DNA of 64,000 bases, taken from Bradyrhizobium nitroreducens (GTDB lineage: Bacteria; Pseudomonadota; Alphaproteobacteria; Rhizobiales; Xanthobacteraceae). Position numbers and translations under genes: made by a program. The notes below the pieces were generated by a model. The model did not search any database. It saw nothing but the letters and a program-made list of their open reading frames with translations, and was not told the origin of the DNA. Positions 33,255-47,703 of this stretch are shown here, one piece after another. The stretch is taken from contig NZ_LFJC01000003.1 of assembly GCF_002776695.1 (NCBI RefSeq), positions 1,624,342 through 1,688,341 on the forward strand, written 5' to 3'. The number at the start of each line of letters is the position of its first letter. The stretch's first letter is position 1.

Positions 33255-34025
33255 ATGACTTTCTGGCGCAGCCTTTTCGTCGCCGCGAGCCTTTTGGCAG
33301 CCCCCCTCAGCCTCGCTCACGCACAGACGCCGCAAACGGTGAAGGCGAAGAACGTCGTGCTGGTGCACGGCGCCTGGGCCGACGGCTCGAGCTGGTCGGA
33401 GGTGATCCCGATCCTCCAGGCCGCAGGCCTGCATGTCACGTCCGTACAGAACCCGCTGTCCTCGCTCTCCGACTCCGTCGAGGCGACGAAGCGCGCACTG
33501 GCCGAGCAGGATGGGCCGACCGTGCTGGTCGCCCATTCCTGGGGCGGCACCGTGATCAGCCAAGTGGGTACCGATCCGAAGGTGACCGGACTCGTCTATG
33601 TCGCCGCCCGCGCGCCCGATGCGGACGAGGATTTCGTCGCGCTGTCGAAGCAGTTTCCGACCGGCCCGGTGCGCGCCGGCATTGTCGAGCGCGATGGTTA
33701 CACCAAGCTCTCGGAGGATTCGTTCCTGAAGTATTTCGCCAATGGCGTGAAGCCGGAGCAGGCCAGGGAGCTCTACGCGGTGCAATGGCCGACGGCCGCC
33801 TCGATCTTCGCCGGCCGCACCACGGAGGCGGCATGGCGCGCCAAGCCGAGCTGGTACGCCGTGTCGAAGAACGACTACACCATCAATCCCGATCTCGAAC
33901 GCTTCCTTGCCAAGCGCATGAACGCCACCACGGTCGAGCTCGACGCCGGCCACCTCTCGCTGGTGTCGCACCCGAAGGAAGTCGCGAATCTGATCCTGGA
34001 GGCTGCGGGGTATCCGCGGAGCTGA
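33255..34025 (+). CDS. Secreted alpha/beta hydrolase
   Basis: A 256-residue hydrolase with a signal peptide (about 1-23, ending AHAQ) and so probably periplasmic. The core is the esterase type related to plant methyl-esterase/hydroxynitrile-lyase-like proteins: VVLVHGAWADGSSW, nucleophile elbow VAHSWGGTVIS and the catalytic base in LDAGHLSLVSHPKEVA. The ATG at 33255 follows GGAG by about 8 bases. A terminator follows closely, so it forms its own unit. Substrate is unknown. Confidence 0.9.
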   Translation: MTFWRSLFVAASLLAAPLSLAHAQTPQTVKAKNVVLVHGAWADGSSWSEVIPILQAAGLHVTSVQNPLSSLSDSVEATKRALAEQDGPTVLVAHSWGGTVISQVGTDPKVTGLVYVAARAPDADEDFVALSKQFPTGPVRAGIVERDGYTKLSEDSFLKYFANGVKPEQARELYAVQWPTAASIFAGRTTEAAWRAKPSWYAVSKNDYTINPDLERFLAKRMNATTVELDAGHLSLVSHPKEVANLILEAAGYPRS

Positions 34026-34043
34026 GGAACGATCGCCTCATGC

Positions 34044-34083
34044 AACAAAGGCGCCTGCGCATTCTCAGGCGCCTTTTGTTTTG
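34044..34083 (+). terminator. Intrinsic terminator after the secreted hydrolase gene
   Basis: Stem AAAGGCGCCTG / CAGGCGCCTTT at 34047-34076, then a T-rich TGTTTTGTT. Confidence 0.9.
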
Positions 34084-34168
34084 TTCAGCTTCCTCCCCGA
34101 TGTCGTTCCTGCGAACGCAGGGACGACAGCGTGGGTGGGGCCAGCACCGTCGCACCACACCCGCAGGA

Positions 34169-34972
34169 CTAATCCAGCCCCTGTGCAGCCGGCATCTCCT
34201 GCGTCGGCAGGATCGTCGGGGCCGGCTTGGCCTGGCCGACGGTAGGAGCCGGGGCCTGCGGGGCCGCCTCCGCGGGCTTTGCCTGCGCGGCTGCGGTCTG
34301 CTGTGGGGCCTGAGGCGCTTGCACCTGCTGCGGCGCGGGTTCCACCGCCTTGGTGGCGGCAACCGGCGTCTCGCCGCGTCGCGGGGCGGCCTTGGGCAGC
34401 GGCACGGTGCGGCTCGCGACATGCGGGATCGCGGCCGGCGGCCGCGGCGGACCGCTGCGGATCACGGTCGGCGGCGGCAGCGCGGTCTGCGGCCCATACG
34501 GCGCGACCGCACGCTCCTCGTAGGGCGGCGCCATGCCGTAGGCGTCGGCGGCGGGCATGAAACGCAAAATCCGCCCGTCGCGGGCATCGATCACCAGCCG
34601 ACCGTCGTCGCCGCGGCGGTCGATCACCGCGATGGTGTAGACATTGCCGCGCAGGCGCGGGATGCCGAGCGGCGAGAAGCCGTTGTCGCGCAGCACGGCA
34701 TAGACCTCGGTGGCCGGCAGCAGCGCCGGCCCCGGGCCGCCCTCCTCGTAGCCATAGCTGTAGCCTTGGCCGTAACCATAGCCTTGGCCGTAACGAGGCG
34801 GCGGGGGCGGCGCGGCTTCGGCCGGCGCATAGGGACCGTCGAAATCCGACACCGCGATCACCGCCCCTCTCGCGATACCGCTTGCGGGAACTTGGGCCGA
34901 AACCTGCCGCTGCCCGGCGCTCATGGCGAATGCCAGCGTGGCGGCAGCCACACATCCTGTGAAAAACTTCAT
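34169..34972 (-). CDS. Secreted Pro/Ala-rich protein with a Tyr-Gly-rich stretch and a PepSY-like core
   Basis: A 267-residue exported protein that I do not recognise by name. A signal peptide spans about 1-26. Next comes a Pro-rich stretch and a Tyr/Gly repeat (RYGQGYGYGQGYSYGY, about 60-75), then a compact domain (about 84-145) that looks PepSY-like: VLRDNGFSPLGIPRLRG and GRLVIDARDGRILRF. The last 110 residues are low-complexity Ala, Pro and Gln, as in periplasm-spanning linkers. The ATG at 34972 is divergent from gltB over a 492-base gap. Confidence 0.75.
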   Translation of the reverse strand: MKFFTGCVAAATLAFAMSAGQRQVSAQVPASGIARGAVIAVSDFDGPYAPAEAAPPPPPRYGQGYGYGQGYSYGYEEGGPGPALLPATEVYAVLRDNGFSPLGIPRLRGNVYTIAVIDRRGDDGRLVIDARDGRILRFMPAADAYGMAPPYEERAVAPYGPQTALPPPTVIRSGPPRPPAAIPHVASRTVPLPKAAPRRGETPVAATKAVEPAPQQVQAPQAPQQTAAAQAKPAEAAPQAPAPTVGQAKPAPTILPTQEMPAAQGLD

Positions 34973-35464
34973 CGATCGACACGCTCCTGTCAGGCCCCCG
35001 AAGCCTCGCGCTCTTTCGCTTCTTGCGGCGTGGCGCGCCTTTCGAAGGGCTGATCCGAAGCTTCACTGGGGATTCCGGCGTCCACAGGGCCGGATCGGGG
35101 CGCGTTTACTTCAAAACCGCGGCTGCGCAACTTTTGGAAAGCGATCGATTGACTTATCGGGAATCGGGACTTCCGCGCGCTTGTGTGATAGACAAAAATT
35201 TGGCAAGGTGATGGTTAGGACAGGAAGACTGTCTCATTTTGCTTGCGGTTCCCGGCATAGGGATTGCAGCGAAAACCGGTGCTTTCGAGCACCATAAGGC
35301 AACGGGCAAAGCCGTTCTCGGGGACGAAGAACGCCTTGGCCCGAATTTAAGAAAATGCGGCTCGCGAGTGGACGAGCGGTGACCCAGAGGCGGGTGCCGC
35401 GGAACGCCCAAGGTGCGCCGCTGATGGCGGTGAGACAGCTTGCCGCACGGAGAGGACAGGAACA
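34973..35464. other. Long divergent intergenic region upstream of gltB
   Basis: These 492 bases must hold promoters for the secreted protein (minus) and gltB (plus). The last 100 bases before gltB are rich in G and C, with short hairpins (for example GCGG ... CCGC near 35427-35450), and could be a structured leader. I recognise no named riboswitch, no clear sigma-54 site and no protein gene here. Confidence 0.45.
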
Positions 35465-40210
<4,746 letters not shown>

Positions 40211-40216
40211 GAAAAA

Positions 40217-40325
40217 GGCCCTCATGGTGAGGAGCGCAAGGCGCGTCTCGAACCATGAGGTCACCATCCGGGCCTCTATCCTTCGAGACGCGGCGCGAAA
40301 CGCGCGCCGCTCCTCAGGATGAGGA
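40217..40325. repeat. Dispersed repeat between gltB and gltD (family B)
   Basis: Two inverted-repeat units in a row: CCTCATGGTGAGGAGCGC ... CGAACCATGAGG, then CCTTCGAGACGC ... CTCCTCAGGATGAGG. It lies within what should be one transcript and may act as an RNA hairpin that separates the two gene messages. Confidence 0.82.
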
Positions 40326-40367
40326 GTGAGAGAACAAAGAACTTAAGCGGCAGGGACTTCGGGTTTA

Positions 40368-41819
<1,452 letters not shown>

Positions 41820-41824
41820 GGTCT

Positions 41825-41928
41825 GTCATTCCGGGGCGCGCCACTTGGCGCGAGCCCGGAATCCATCAGGCCCCAGCACTCATGGATGAATGGATTCCGG
41901 GCTCACGCTTCGCGCGCCCCGGAATGAC
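41825..41928. repeat. Dispersed palindromic repeat (family A)
   Basis: Arms GTCATTCCGGGGCGCGCC and GCGCGCCCCGGAATGAC, with inner GCCCGGAATCCAT / ATGGATTCCGGGC. It closely resembles the element at 940-1043 and separates convergent genes. Confidence 0.88.
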
Positions 41929-41987
41929 GATCGGAGAGAGAGCCGTGCCTTCGGCTTTGTCTCATGAGACGCGCAAGCGTACCGCTC

Positions 41988-43745
41988 TCAATTCTGCAGC
42001 CTCACCCCCACCAACACCACCGTCCCCTGCGAGCTCGATCCCGGCTGGTTCGAATCCAGGATGTCGTGGCGCAGCGTGCCCTTGACCCAGATGTTGCGGT
42101 TGAGCTTGTAGATCAGATTGCCTTCGAGCGAGTAAGTCTTGTCGTTGCGGTTCTGGCCCTGGTAGTCGAGCGTGCCGTAGGTGAACTTGCCGACAGCGGT
42201 GAGCCAGCGGCGGAAATCGTGATCGACTTCGGCCGCGTAGGTGCGCACCAGCACGCCCGAGGAGCCGGGGACCGTGGTCTCGGCGATCTGCGTGTCGGTG
42301 ACGAATTTCACCGTGGTGAGGCCGCTCGCGTTCCAGATCAGCGAGCCCGAGGTCAGGAAGCCCGACAGCTGGCTGAGACGCGGATCGGTGTAATTGCGCG
42401 CGGAATAGCCGACCGAGATCTCGCCGGTGAGGATGCGCGAGAACTCGAAGGACGAGCCGACCTTGGCGTAGCCGCCGTTCGAATCGCGCAAATAGCCGTT
42501 GCGGTCGGCGGCCTGGTCGTGGACGCGGGTGTCGCCCTGGATCTCGACGAACGGCTTCAGGCCCGGCTTGAGGTCGTAGGAGAAGCGCCCGATGCCGCCA
42601 TACTGGTTGAAGTCGCGATCGTTGTTGCTGAAGGTCGAGCCGTCAGTGAGCTTGGAGTCCGTGTAGGCGGTGCGATCGACCGTGGCGCCGGCGGCGACCT
42701 GGAAGCGGTTGAAGGTCTGGTCGAAGCCGACAGTGGTGCCGTAGGCGGCGTAGACAGGATATTTCTGCAGGCCGGCCTGCACGTTCGGGCTGCCGGGATT
42801 GTCCGTGGCGAGCCGCAGGCGCGCCTGCCCGGTCAGCTTGAGATCGCGGCTGACGTCGAGGCGGCCGTCGACATGGCCGGTGAAGTCGGGGCGATCGGCT
42901 TCGACCGGCGAAGGCGAGGCAAAGCCGTCGATCGTCGCCGGCATGTTGTTGGTGTAGCCGGAGAACGAGCCGCGCAAATCAGCCACCAGCGCGTGGCGCT
43001 CCCAGTCCGATGCCACCAGCAGATCCGGAGCGACGACATAGACCGGGGAGCCGACCGGCTTGTTCAGGCGCGTGGGATTGGTGTCGTAGCCGGTTGAGAG
43101 CTCGAGCCCACCCTTGATCAGGAAACTGCCGGCGTAGTCGCCGACGGCGCCGAACGGATCGTCATCCGCCTTGAGGCGGCGGCGCAGCGGCTGGCCGGGC
43201 ACGGTGCCCGCCATCGCTGCCGGCACCGGCGCCTTGTTCGCGGAGGCCGATGGCGGCGGCGCGATCTTGGGGAGGCCGAGCGTCGACGGCGGCGGCGCTG
43301 TGGTCGGCGCCGGCGAGCCGGGACCGGCGGCGCGCTTCGGCTTCGGCTGACCCGGATAGAGCTTGGGTTGCTGTCGCTTGCGGTTGAGCGAATCGTAGCC
43401 GGAGCTGCTCGCGCCGGTGGCGGCCGGCAGGCCGTAAGTCGGGACCTGACCGATGCGCGAGGCCGCCGGCTTCTCGCGGGCCTTGCGCGGATCGGCACTG
43501 GGATCGGGCAGCGCCGGCAACGCATCCGACGGCGCCTGCGGCACGCCCGCCGTGCGGCGCGTCGGCAGCGTCTCGGGCGAGGCGAAGCCGCCGCGGTTGG
43601 GATTGAACAGGTCGGGCGTGAGGCTCTGGGCGGCTGCGGGAGCGCTTGTGAGGGCCGTCAGCGCAAGACCCGGCACAAGGCACGGCAGAACAGCGCGCAG
43701 AACTTGCGCGCGTTTGCTCCGGCCGGTGCCTGGAGACGACCCCAC
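41988..43745 (-). CDS. Outer-membrane beta-barrel protein (BBP2-like)
   Basis: A 585-residue exported protein. A signal sequence (about 10-41, ending AAAQ) leads into a long Pro/Ala/Lys-rich segment (about 45-190) and then a barrel of alternating strands from about 200 to the end, which resembles the putative beta-barrel porin 2 family (GGLELSTGYDTNPTRL; GEISVGYSARNYTDP; GTLRHDILDSNQPG). The last residues VVLVGVRLQN are strand-like, although the terminal residue is Asn rather than Phe. The start is a GTG at 43745. Family role is uncertain; some relatives are linked to exopolysaccharide export. Confidence 0.82.
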   Translation of the reverse strand: MGSSPGTGRSKRAQVLRAVLPCLVPGLALTALTSAPAAAQSLTPDLFNPNRGGFASPETLPTRRTAGVPQAPSDALPALPDPSADPRKAREKPAASRIGQVPTYGLPAATGASSSGYDSLNRKRQQPKLYPGQPKPKRAAGPGSPAPTTAPPPSTLGLPKIAPPPSASANKAPVPAAMAGTVPGQPLRRRLKADDDPFGAVGDYAGSFLIKGGLELSTGYDTNPTRLNKPVGSPVYVVAPDLLVASDWERHALVADLRGSFSGYTNNMPATIDGFASPSPVEADRPDFTGHVDGRLDVSRDLKLTGQARLRLATDNPGSPNVQAGLQKYPVYAAYGTTVGFDQTFNRFQVAAGATVDRTAYTDSKLTDGSTFSNNDRDFNQYGGIGRFSYDLKPGLKPFVEIQGDTRVHDQAADRNGYLRDSNGGYAKVGSSFEFSRILTGEISVGYSARNYTDPRLSQLSGFLTSGSLIWNASGLTTVKFVTDTQIAETTVPGSSGVLVRTYAAEVDHDFRRWLTAVGKFTYGTLDYQGQNRNDKTYSLEGNLIYKLNRNIWVKGTLRHDILDSNQPGSSSQGTVVLVGVRLQN

Positions 43746-43938
43746 GATGGAATAACTCCAACGAAATCAAACACTTTCACGATCATCCCCACGACGACGC
43801 GGGAACCATCGTTAATGGAGTTAAAACAATTATGGTTAATGACCCGTTGAGGGCCCCGGCGGGCTCGTCGCGTCCGGAGGCGCGGCGTGCTAAGCAGGCG
43901 CCGACCGGGCGAATGCCCCCTCCTCCCTGGACCAGAAC

Positions 43939-44946
43939 ATGCCGAGTTCGAAACCGCTGATGACCGCATCATCCGGACCCATTCCCGACAGCGTCGAATC
44001 CGCGCTCCGCACCCTGGAGACGGAGAGCGGCGGCATCAACGCGCTCGCAGCCGCACTGCGCGGTCCGCTTGGCGAGGCGTTTGCCAAGACCGTCGACCTG
44101 ATCCGCAACGCCAAGGGCCGCGTCATCGTCACCGGGCTCGGCAAGTCGGGCCATATGGGGCGCAAGATCGCCGCGACGCTGGCCTCGACCGGCACGCCCG
44201 CCTTCTTCGTGCACGCCGCCGAAGCCGGTCATGGCGACCTCGGCATGATCACCACCGACGACGTCATCATGGCGCTGTCCTGGTCCGGCGAGCAGCCGGA
44301 GATGAAGAACGTCGTGAATTATTCCGCGCGGTTCGCGATTCCCATGATCGCGGTGACGTCGAACGCGGCGTCCTCGCTGGGACAAGCCGCCGACATCGTG
44401 ATCGAGCTGCCGAAGGCGCGCGAGGCCTGCCCGCACAATCTGGCGCCGACCACCTCGACCATGATGCAGGTCGCGGTCGGCGACGCCATCGCGATCGCGC
44501 TGCTCGAAGGCCGCGGTTTCACGGCACTCGAGTTCGCGCATTTCCATCCCGGCGGCAAGCTGGGCGCGATGCTGAAATTCGTCCGCGACTACATGCGTAC
44601 GGGCGCCGAGATCCCGGTCAAGCCGCTCGGCACCATGATGTCGGAGGCCGTGGTCGAGATGTCGGCCAAGGGTCTCGGCTGCGTCTGCATCGTCAACGAC
44701 GCGAGCGAGGTCGCGGGCATCATCACCGACGGCGATCTGCGCCGCCACATGCGCCCGGACCTCCTGACGGCATCAGTCGACGAGATCATGACGAAGCAGC
44801 CGAAGACGGTGCCGCCCTCGATGCTCGCCACCGAGATGATCGAGGTGCTGAACACCCGCAAGATCACGACGCTGGTCGTGACCGAGGCGGGCAAGGTGGT
44901 GGGCATCGTGCATCTGCACGACCTGCTGCGGGCCGGCGTGGCGTAA
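43939..44946 (+). CDS. kdsD: Arabinose-5-phosphate isomerase, KpsF/GutQ family
   Basis: A 335-residue isomerase that turns ribulose-5-phosphate into arabinose-5-phosphate, the first step to KDO for lipopolysaccharide. The SIS domain (about 40-180) shows VIVTGLGKSGHMGRKIAATL and VIMALSWSGEQPEMKN, plus the family's LAPTTSTMMQVAVGDA; FHPGGKLG follows. Two CBS domains complete it (MMSEAVVEMSAKGLGCVCIV; VDEIMTKQPKTV). The ATG at 43939 has only a weak ribosome site. It is divergent from the outer-membrane barrel gene. Confidence 0.94.
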   Translation: MPSSKPLMTASSGPIPDSVESALRTLETESGGINALAAALRGPLGEAFAKTVDLIRNAKGRVIVTGLGKSGHMGRKIAATLASTGTPAFFVHAAEAGHGDLGMITTDDVIMALSWSGEQPEMKNVVNYSARFAIPMIAVTSNAASSLGQAADIVIELPKAREACPHNLAPTTSTMMQVAVGDAIAIALLEGRGFTALEFAHFHPGGKLGAMLKFVRDYMRTGAEIPVKPLGTMMSEAVVEMSAKGLGCVCIVNDASEVAGIITDGDLRRHMRPDLLTASVDEIMTKQPKTVPPSMLATEMIEVLNTRKITTLVVTEAGKVVGIVHLHDLLRAGVA

Positions 44947-44955
44947 GGTTTACCC

Positions 44956-45060
44956 GTCATCCCGGGGCAGCGCGAAGCGATGAGCCCGGGATCCATCGGG
45001 CCGCGGGGTTTCTGTCGCTATGGCTTCCGGGCTCGCGCCAAGTGCGCGCCCCGGAATGAC
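44956..45060. repeat. Dispersed palindromic repeat (family A)
   Basis: Opens GTCATCCCGGGGCAGCGCG and ends GTGCGCGCCCCGGAATGAC, with inner GCCCGGGATCCAT. It lies between convergent genes. Confidence 0.82.
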
Positions 45061-45098
45061 GGTGTGCGTGTGGCCTGCAACTGCCTCCCCATCGTCGG

Positions 45099-45656
45099 TT
45101 AGAGCGCAACCGGAAACCGCGCCGCATTCTCCTCCAGCGGCAGCTGCAACCCATTCGCCAGATACGACACCGTGCGGTAGAAACCGCACAAGAGCATGAT
45201 CTCCAGGATCTGCGCCTCGTCGTAGTTCACCGACAGAGCGGCAAACTCCTCGTCGCTCAACGTCGCGCGGCGATGCAACGCGTCGACCACCGCGATCAGC
45301 GCCTGCTCGGCCGGCGACCAACACGGTGAGGTCGCATCGCCCTGCACGGTGGCCCTGACCTCTTCCTCAGTCAGTTTCGCCGGCGCGGCAAAGATCGCGA
45401 CATGGACGCCCCACTCGTACTCGCATCGGTTCAGCGCGCAGGTGCGATCGATGACGATCTCGCGCTGACGCAGGGAGAGCGGGCCGGGATCGAGCAGGCC
45501 GCCGGCCCGAAACTTGTCCCAGGCACGGCCGTGGCCCGCCATCACACGGAACAGCATCAGCGGCGGCGCGCCGCGCATGATGCGATCGAACTGCGCCTGG
45601 ATCTCCGGGGGATAAGGCGGCGCGAGCGGGGCGATGCGCGGTATGGCTTCGGACAT
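45099..45656 (-). CDS. Carboxymuconolactone decarboxylase/AhpD-like protein
   Basis: A 185-residue helical protein of the carboxymuconolactone decarboxylase (AhpD-like) family. The core block REIVIDRTCALNRCEYEWGVH has two cysteines and the conserved Glu and His seen in this group; ALIAVVDALHRRATLSDEEF and EIMLLCGFYRTVSYLANGL follow. Such proteins are either decarboxylases or thiol-based peroxidase partners. The ATG at 45656 sits at the edge of a two-site operator shared with the divergent HxlR gene, so it is very likely the target of that regulator. Confidence 0.88.
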   Translation of the reverse strand: MSEAIPRIAPLAPPYPPEIQAQFDRIMRGAPPLMLFRVMAGHGRAWDKFRAGGLLDPGPLSLRQREIVIDRTCALNRCEYEWGVHVAIFAAPAKLTEEEVRATVQGDATSPCWSPAEQALIAVVDALHRRATLSDEEFAALSVNYDEAQILEIMLLCGFYRTVSYLANGLQLPLEENAARFPVAL

Positions 45657-45670
45657 GGGCCAATTCCCTT

Positions 45671-45710
45671 GCTACATTTATCGTAGCACAACGCTACACT
45701 ATCTGTAGCG
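45671..45710. promoter_or_regulatory. Double operator between the AhpD-like and HxlR genes
   Basis: Two inverted repeats of the same design: GCTAC-N7-GTAGC at 45671-45687 and GCTAC-N7-GTAGC, extended to CGCTAC-N7-GTAGCG, at 45692-45710. Their centres are 22 bases apart, about two helical turns, so two dimers could bind the same DNA face. Both lie in the 72 bases between the divergent start codons. Confidence 0.85.
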
Positions 45711-45728
45711 ACACGCAAGGGACCGCCG

Positions 45729-46118
45729 ATGGCGAAACAGGCCGACTCCAAGACACGTAGCGTCCGCGGCTCGCGCACGGGCCGCCCGATCATGGTGCTG
45801 CTCGACCTGCTCGGCCGGCGCTGGAGCCTGCGAATACTCTGGGAGTTGCGCGGCGAGCCCCTCACCTCCCGCGCCTTGCGCACCGCCTGCGACGACGCCT
45901 CGCCCACGGTGCTGCAGGCGCGGCTGACGGAGCTGCGCGAGGCGGGCTTCGTGGAGCTTGAAGAGGGCGGAGGTTATGGGCTGACGGCGCTGGGGCGGGA
46001 GCTGTGCGAGACGTTTATGCCGCTACACCGGTTTGCAGAGCGGTGGAGGAGCTCGTCCCCCTCTCCCCGCTTGCGGGGAGAGGGTCGGGGTGAGGGGGGG
46101 CCTCCGCGCAGACGGTGA
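45729..46118 (+). CDS. HxlR-family winged-helix transcriptional regulator
   Basis: A 129-residue DNA-binding protein. The winged helix is clear: LLGRRWSLRILWELRGEPLT, SRALRTACDDASPTVLQARL and TELREAGFVELEEGGGYGLT. HxlR proteins bind as dimers to palindromes and often sense redox or electrophilic signals; this one has C54 and C93. Residues from about 109 onward (SSPSPRLRGEGRGEGG and on) are encoded by a dispersed repeat, so the original C-terminus has been replaced or extended. The operator at 45671-45710 suggests control of itself and of the divergent AhpD-like gene. Confidence 0.9.
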   Translation: MAKQADSKTRSVRGSRTGRPIMVLLDLLGRRWSLRILWELRGEPLTSRALRTACDDASPTVLQARLTELREAGFVELEEGGGYGLTALGRELCETFMPLHRFAERWRSSSPSPRLRGEGRGEGGPPRRR

Positions 46119-46200
46119 GAGACGGACTCGCGGAGACTCCCCCTCACCCGGATTGCATCTGCGATGCAATCCGGCCTCTCCCCGCAAGCGGGGAGAGACG
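46055..46200. repeat. Dispersed repeat (family F, CTCTCCCCGCTTGCGGGGAGAG)
   Basis: Perfect hairpin CTCTCCCCGC-TT-GCGGGGAGAG at the left and CTCTCCCCGC-AA-GCGGGGAGAG at the right, with GGATTGCATC / GATGCAATCC between them. The left part is translated as the tail of the HxlR protein; the remainder fills the space before the convergent NfeD gene. Confidence 0.9.
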
Positions 46201-46208
46201 AAGAATCC

Positions 46209-46652
46209 TCACGCCGCCGCCACCGTCAGATTCGCACCGTCCACCTGCACCACCTTCACCCGCGTTCCGGCCGGCGTATCCGGACCTGCGACGCGCCAGA
46301 CGGTGTCGCCGATGCGCATGGTGCCGCTGCCGTCGACGATCGGCTTCTCCAGCGTGAACTCGCGCCCGAGCAGCGCATCGGCGCGCTTGTTGAGGAACGG
46401 ACTGGCGCTCGCATCCGGCTTCGGCCGCGCAAGCCGACGCCACACCGGCACGGCGGCAGCGGCAAACACTGCGAACATCACGAGCTGGATCTGCCACGAC
46501 AGGACGACCGTGAACGAGATCAGGCCGACGAGCAGCGCAGCGAGCCCGAGCCAGAACAGGAAGACACCCGGCGCGAGCACCTCCAGCGCCATCAGGATGA
46601 AGCCGAAGATCAGCCAGTTCCAGGTGCCGAGCGATACGAACATGTCGGTCAT
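46209..46652 (-). CDS. NfeD-family membrane protein
   Basis: A 147-residue protein with two to three membrane segments (about 8-66: WNWLIFGFILMALEVLAPGV; FWLGLAALLVGLISFTVVL) and a C-terminal OB-fold domain (about 95-145: ALLGREFTLEKPIVDGSGTM; VVQVDGANLTV). Short NfeD proteins pair with SPFH/stomatin proteins, and here the stomatin-like gene lies just upstream with a 55-base gap. The ATG at 46652 (MTDMFVSLGT) is chosen over upstream alternatives that add no family sequence. Role: likely organisation of membrane domains or quality control, by family analogy. Confidence 0.9.
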   Translation of the reverse strand: MTDMFVSLGTWNWLIFGFILMALEVLAPGVFLFWLGLAALLVGLISFTVVLSWQIQLVMFAVFAAAAVPVWRRLARPKPDASASPFLNKRADALLGREFTLEKPIVDGSGTMRIGDTVWRVAGPDTPAGTRVKVVQVDGANLTVAAA

Positions 46653-46707
46653 GACACGACCTTCTATCATAGCGCATGCCCCTGCCTGAAGGGACATGCG
46701 CAAGTGA

Positions 46708-47703
46708 CTATCCCTGCCGCGGCGGCACCGCCGGCGGCGTGCTGCCGGTCGGCGGCACCGAGCCCGGGCGGCGCGCGGCGGCGGCCGCGCTTTCGCCGAA
46801 CGTCGCCTTGGCGATCTCGCCGATGCCGGCGAGCGAGCCCAGCATGCTGGTCGCTTCGATCGGCAGCATGATGATCTTCTGGTTCGGCGCGTCGGCGAAC
46901 TGGCCGAACGCCTTGATGTACTTGTCGGCGATGAAATAGTTCAACGCCGCGACGTCCCCCTTGGAGATGGCTTCACTGACCATCTGCGTCGCCTTGGCTT
47001 CGGCCTCCGCGGACCGTTCGCGGGCCTCGGCGTCGCGGAACGCAGCTTCCTTGCGGCCTTCGGCCTGCAGGATCTGGCCCTGCTTGGCGCCCTCGGCGCG
47101 CAGGATCTCGGACTGACGCTGGCCTTCGGCGGCGAGAATGTCGGCGCGCTTGACGCGCTCGGCCTTCATCTGCCGGCCCATGGCCTCGACGAGGTCGGCC
47201 GGCGGCACGATGTCCTTGATCTCGATGCGGTTGACCTTGAGGCCCCAGGGCGAGACCGCGGCATCGACCACGCGCAGGAGGCGCTCGTTGATCTCGTCGC
47301 GATGCGACAGCACCTGGTCCAGATCCATGGCGCCCATCACCGAGCGGATGTTGGTCATGGTCAGGACCGTGATGGCTTGCGTCAGGTTGGAGACCTCGTA
47401 GCTCGCTTTCGCCGCATCGAACACCTGGTAGAAGGCAACGCCGTCCACCGTCACGGTGGCATTGTCCTTGGTGATGACCTCCTGCTCGGGGATGTCGATC
47501 ACCTGCTCCATCATGTTGATCTTGCGCCCGACGCGATCGAAATAGGGCACGATCAAATTGAGCCCGGGGCTCAGCGTCTGCGTGTACTTGCCGAACCGCT
47601 CGATGGTCCAGTCATAGCCCTGCGGCACCGTCTTCACGCCGGCAACCAGCGTGACGATGACGAGTAACACCAGAACAATCGCGAAAATGTCGAAACCGCT
47701 CAT
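46708..47703 (-). CDS. SPFH/Band 7 (stomatin/QmcA-like) membrane protein
   Basis: A 331-residue membrane-anchored scaffold protein. One N-terminal membrane helix (about 3-23) is followed by the SPFH domain (about 25-185: TVPQGYDWTIERFGKYTQTL; LNLIVPYFDRVGRKINMM; NIRSVMGAMDLDQVLSHRDE), a long Ala/Glu/Arg coiled coil (about 190-250) and a Pro-rich tail. Such proteins form large rings or membrane microdomains and often bind FtsH or NfeD. The ATG at 47703 has a textbook ribosome site, GGAGGAGCT. It forms an operon with nfeD downstream. Confidence 0.93.
   Translation of the reverse strand: MSGFDIFAIVLVLLVIVTLVAGVKTVPQGYDWTIERFGKYTQTLSPGLNLIVPYFDRVGRKINMMEQVIDIPEQEVITKDNATVTVDGVAFYQVFDAAKASYEVSNLTQAITVLTMTNIRSVMGAMDLDQVLSHRDEINERLLRVVDAAVSPWGLKVNRIEIKDIVPPADLVEAMGRQMKAERVKRADILAAEGQRQSEILRAEGAKQGQILQAEGRKEAAFRDAEARERSAEAEAKATQMVSEAISKGDVAALNYFIADKYIKAFGQFADAPNQKIIMLPIEATSMLGSLAGIGEIAKATFGESAAAAARRPGSVPPTGSTPPAVPPRQG

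Noticed and set aside
35370..35464. A named riboswitch upstream of gltB
   Set aside because: The hairpins are short and I could not match them to any riboswitch consensus I know.
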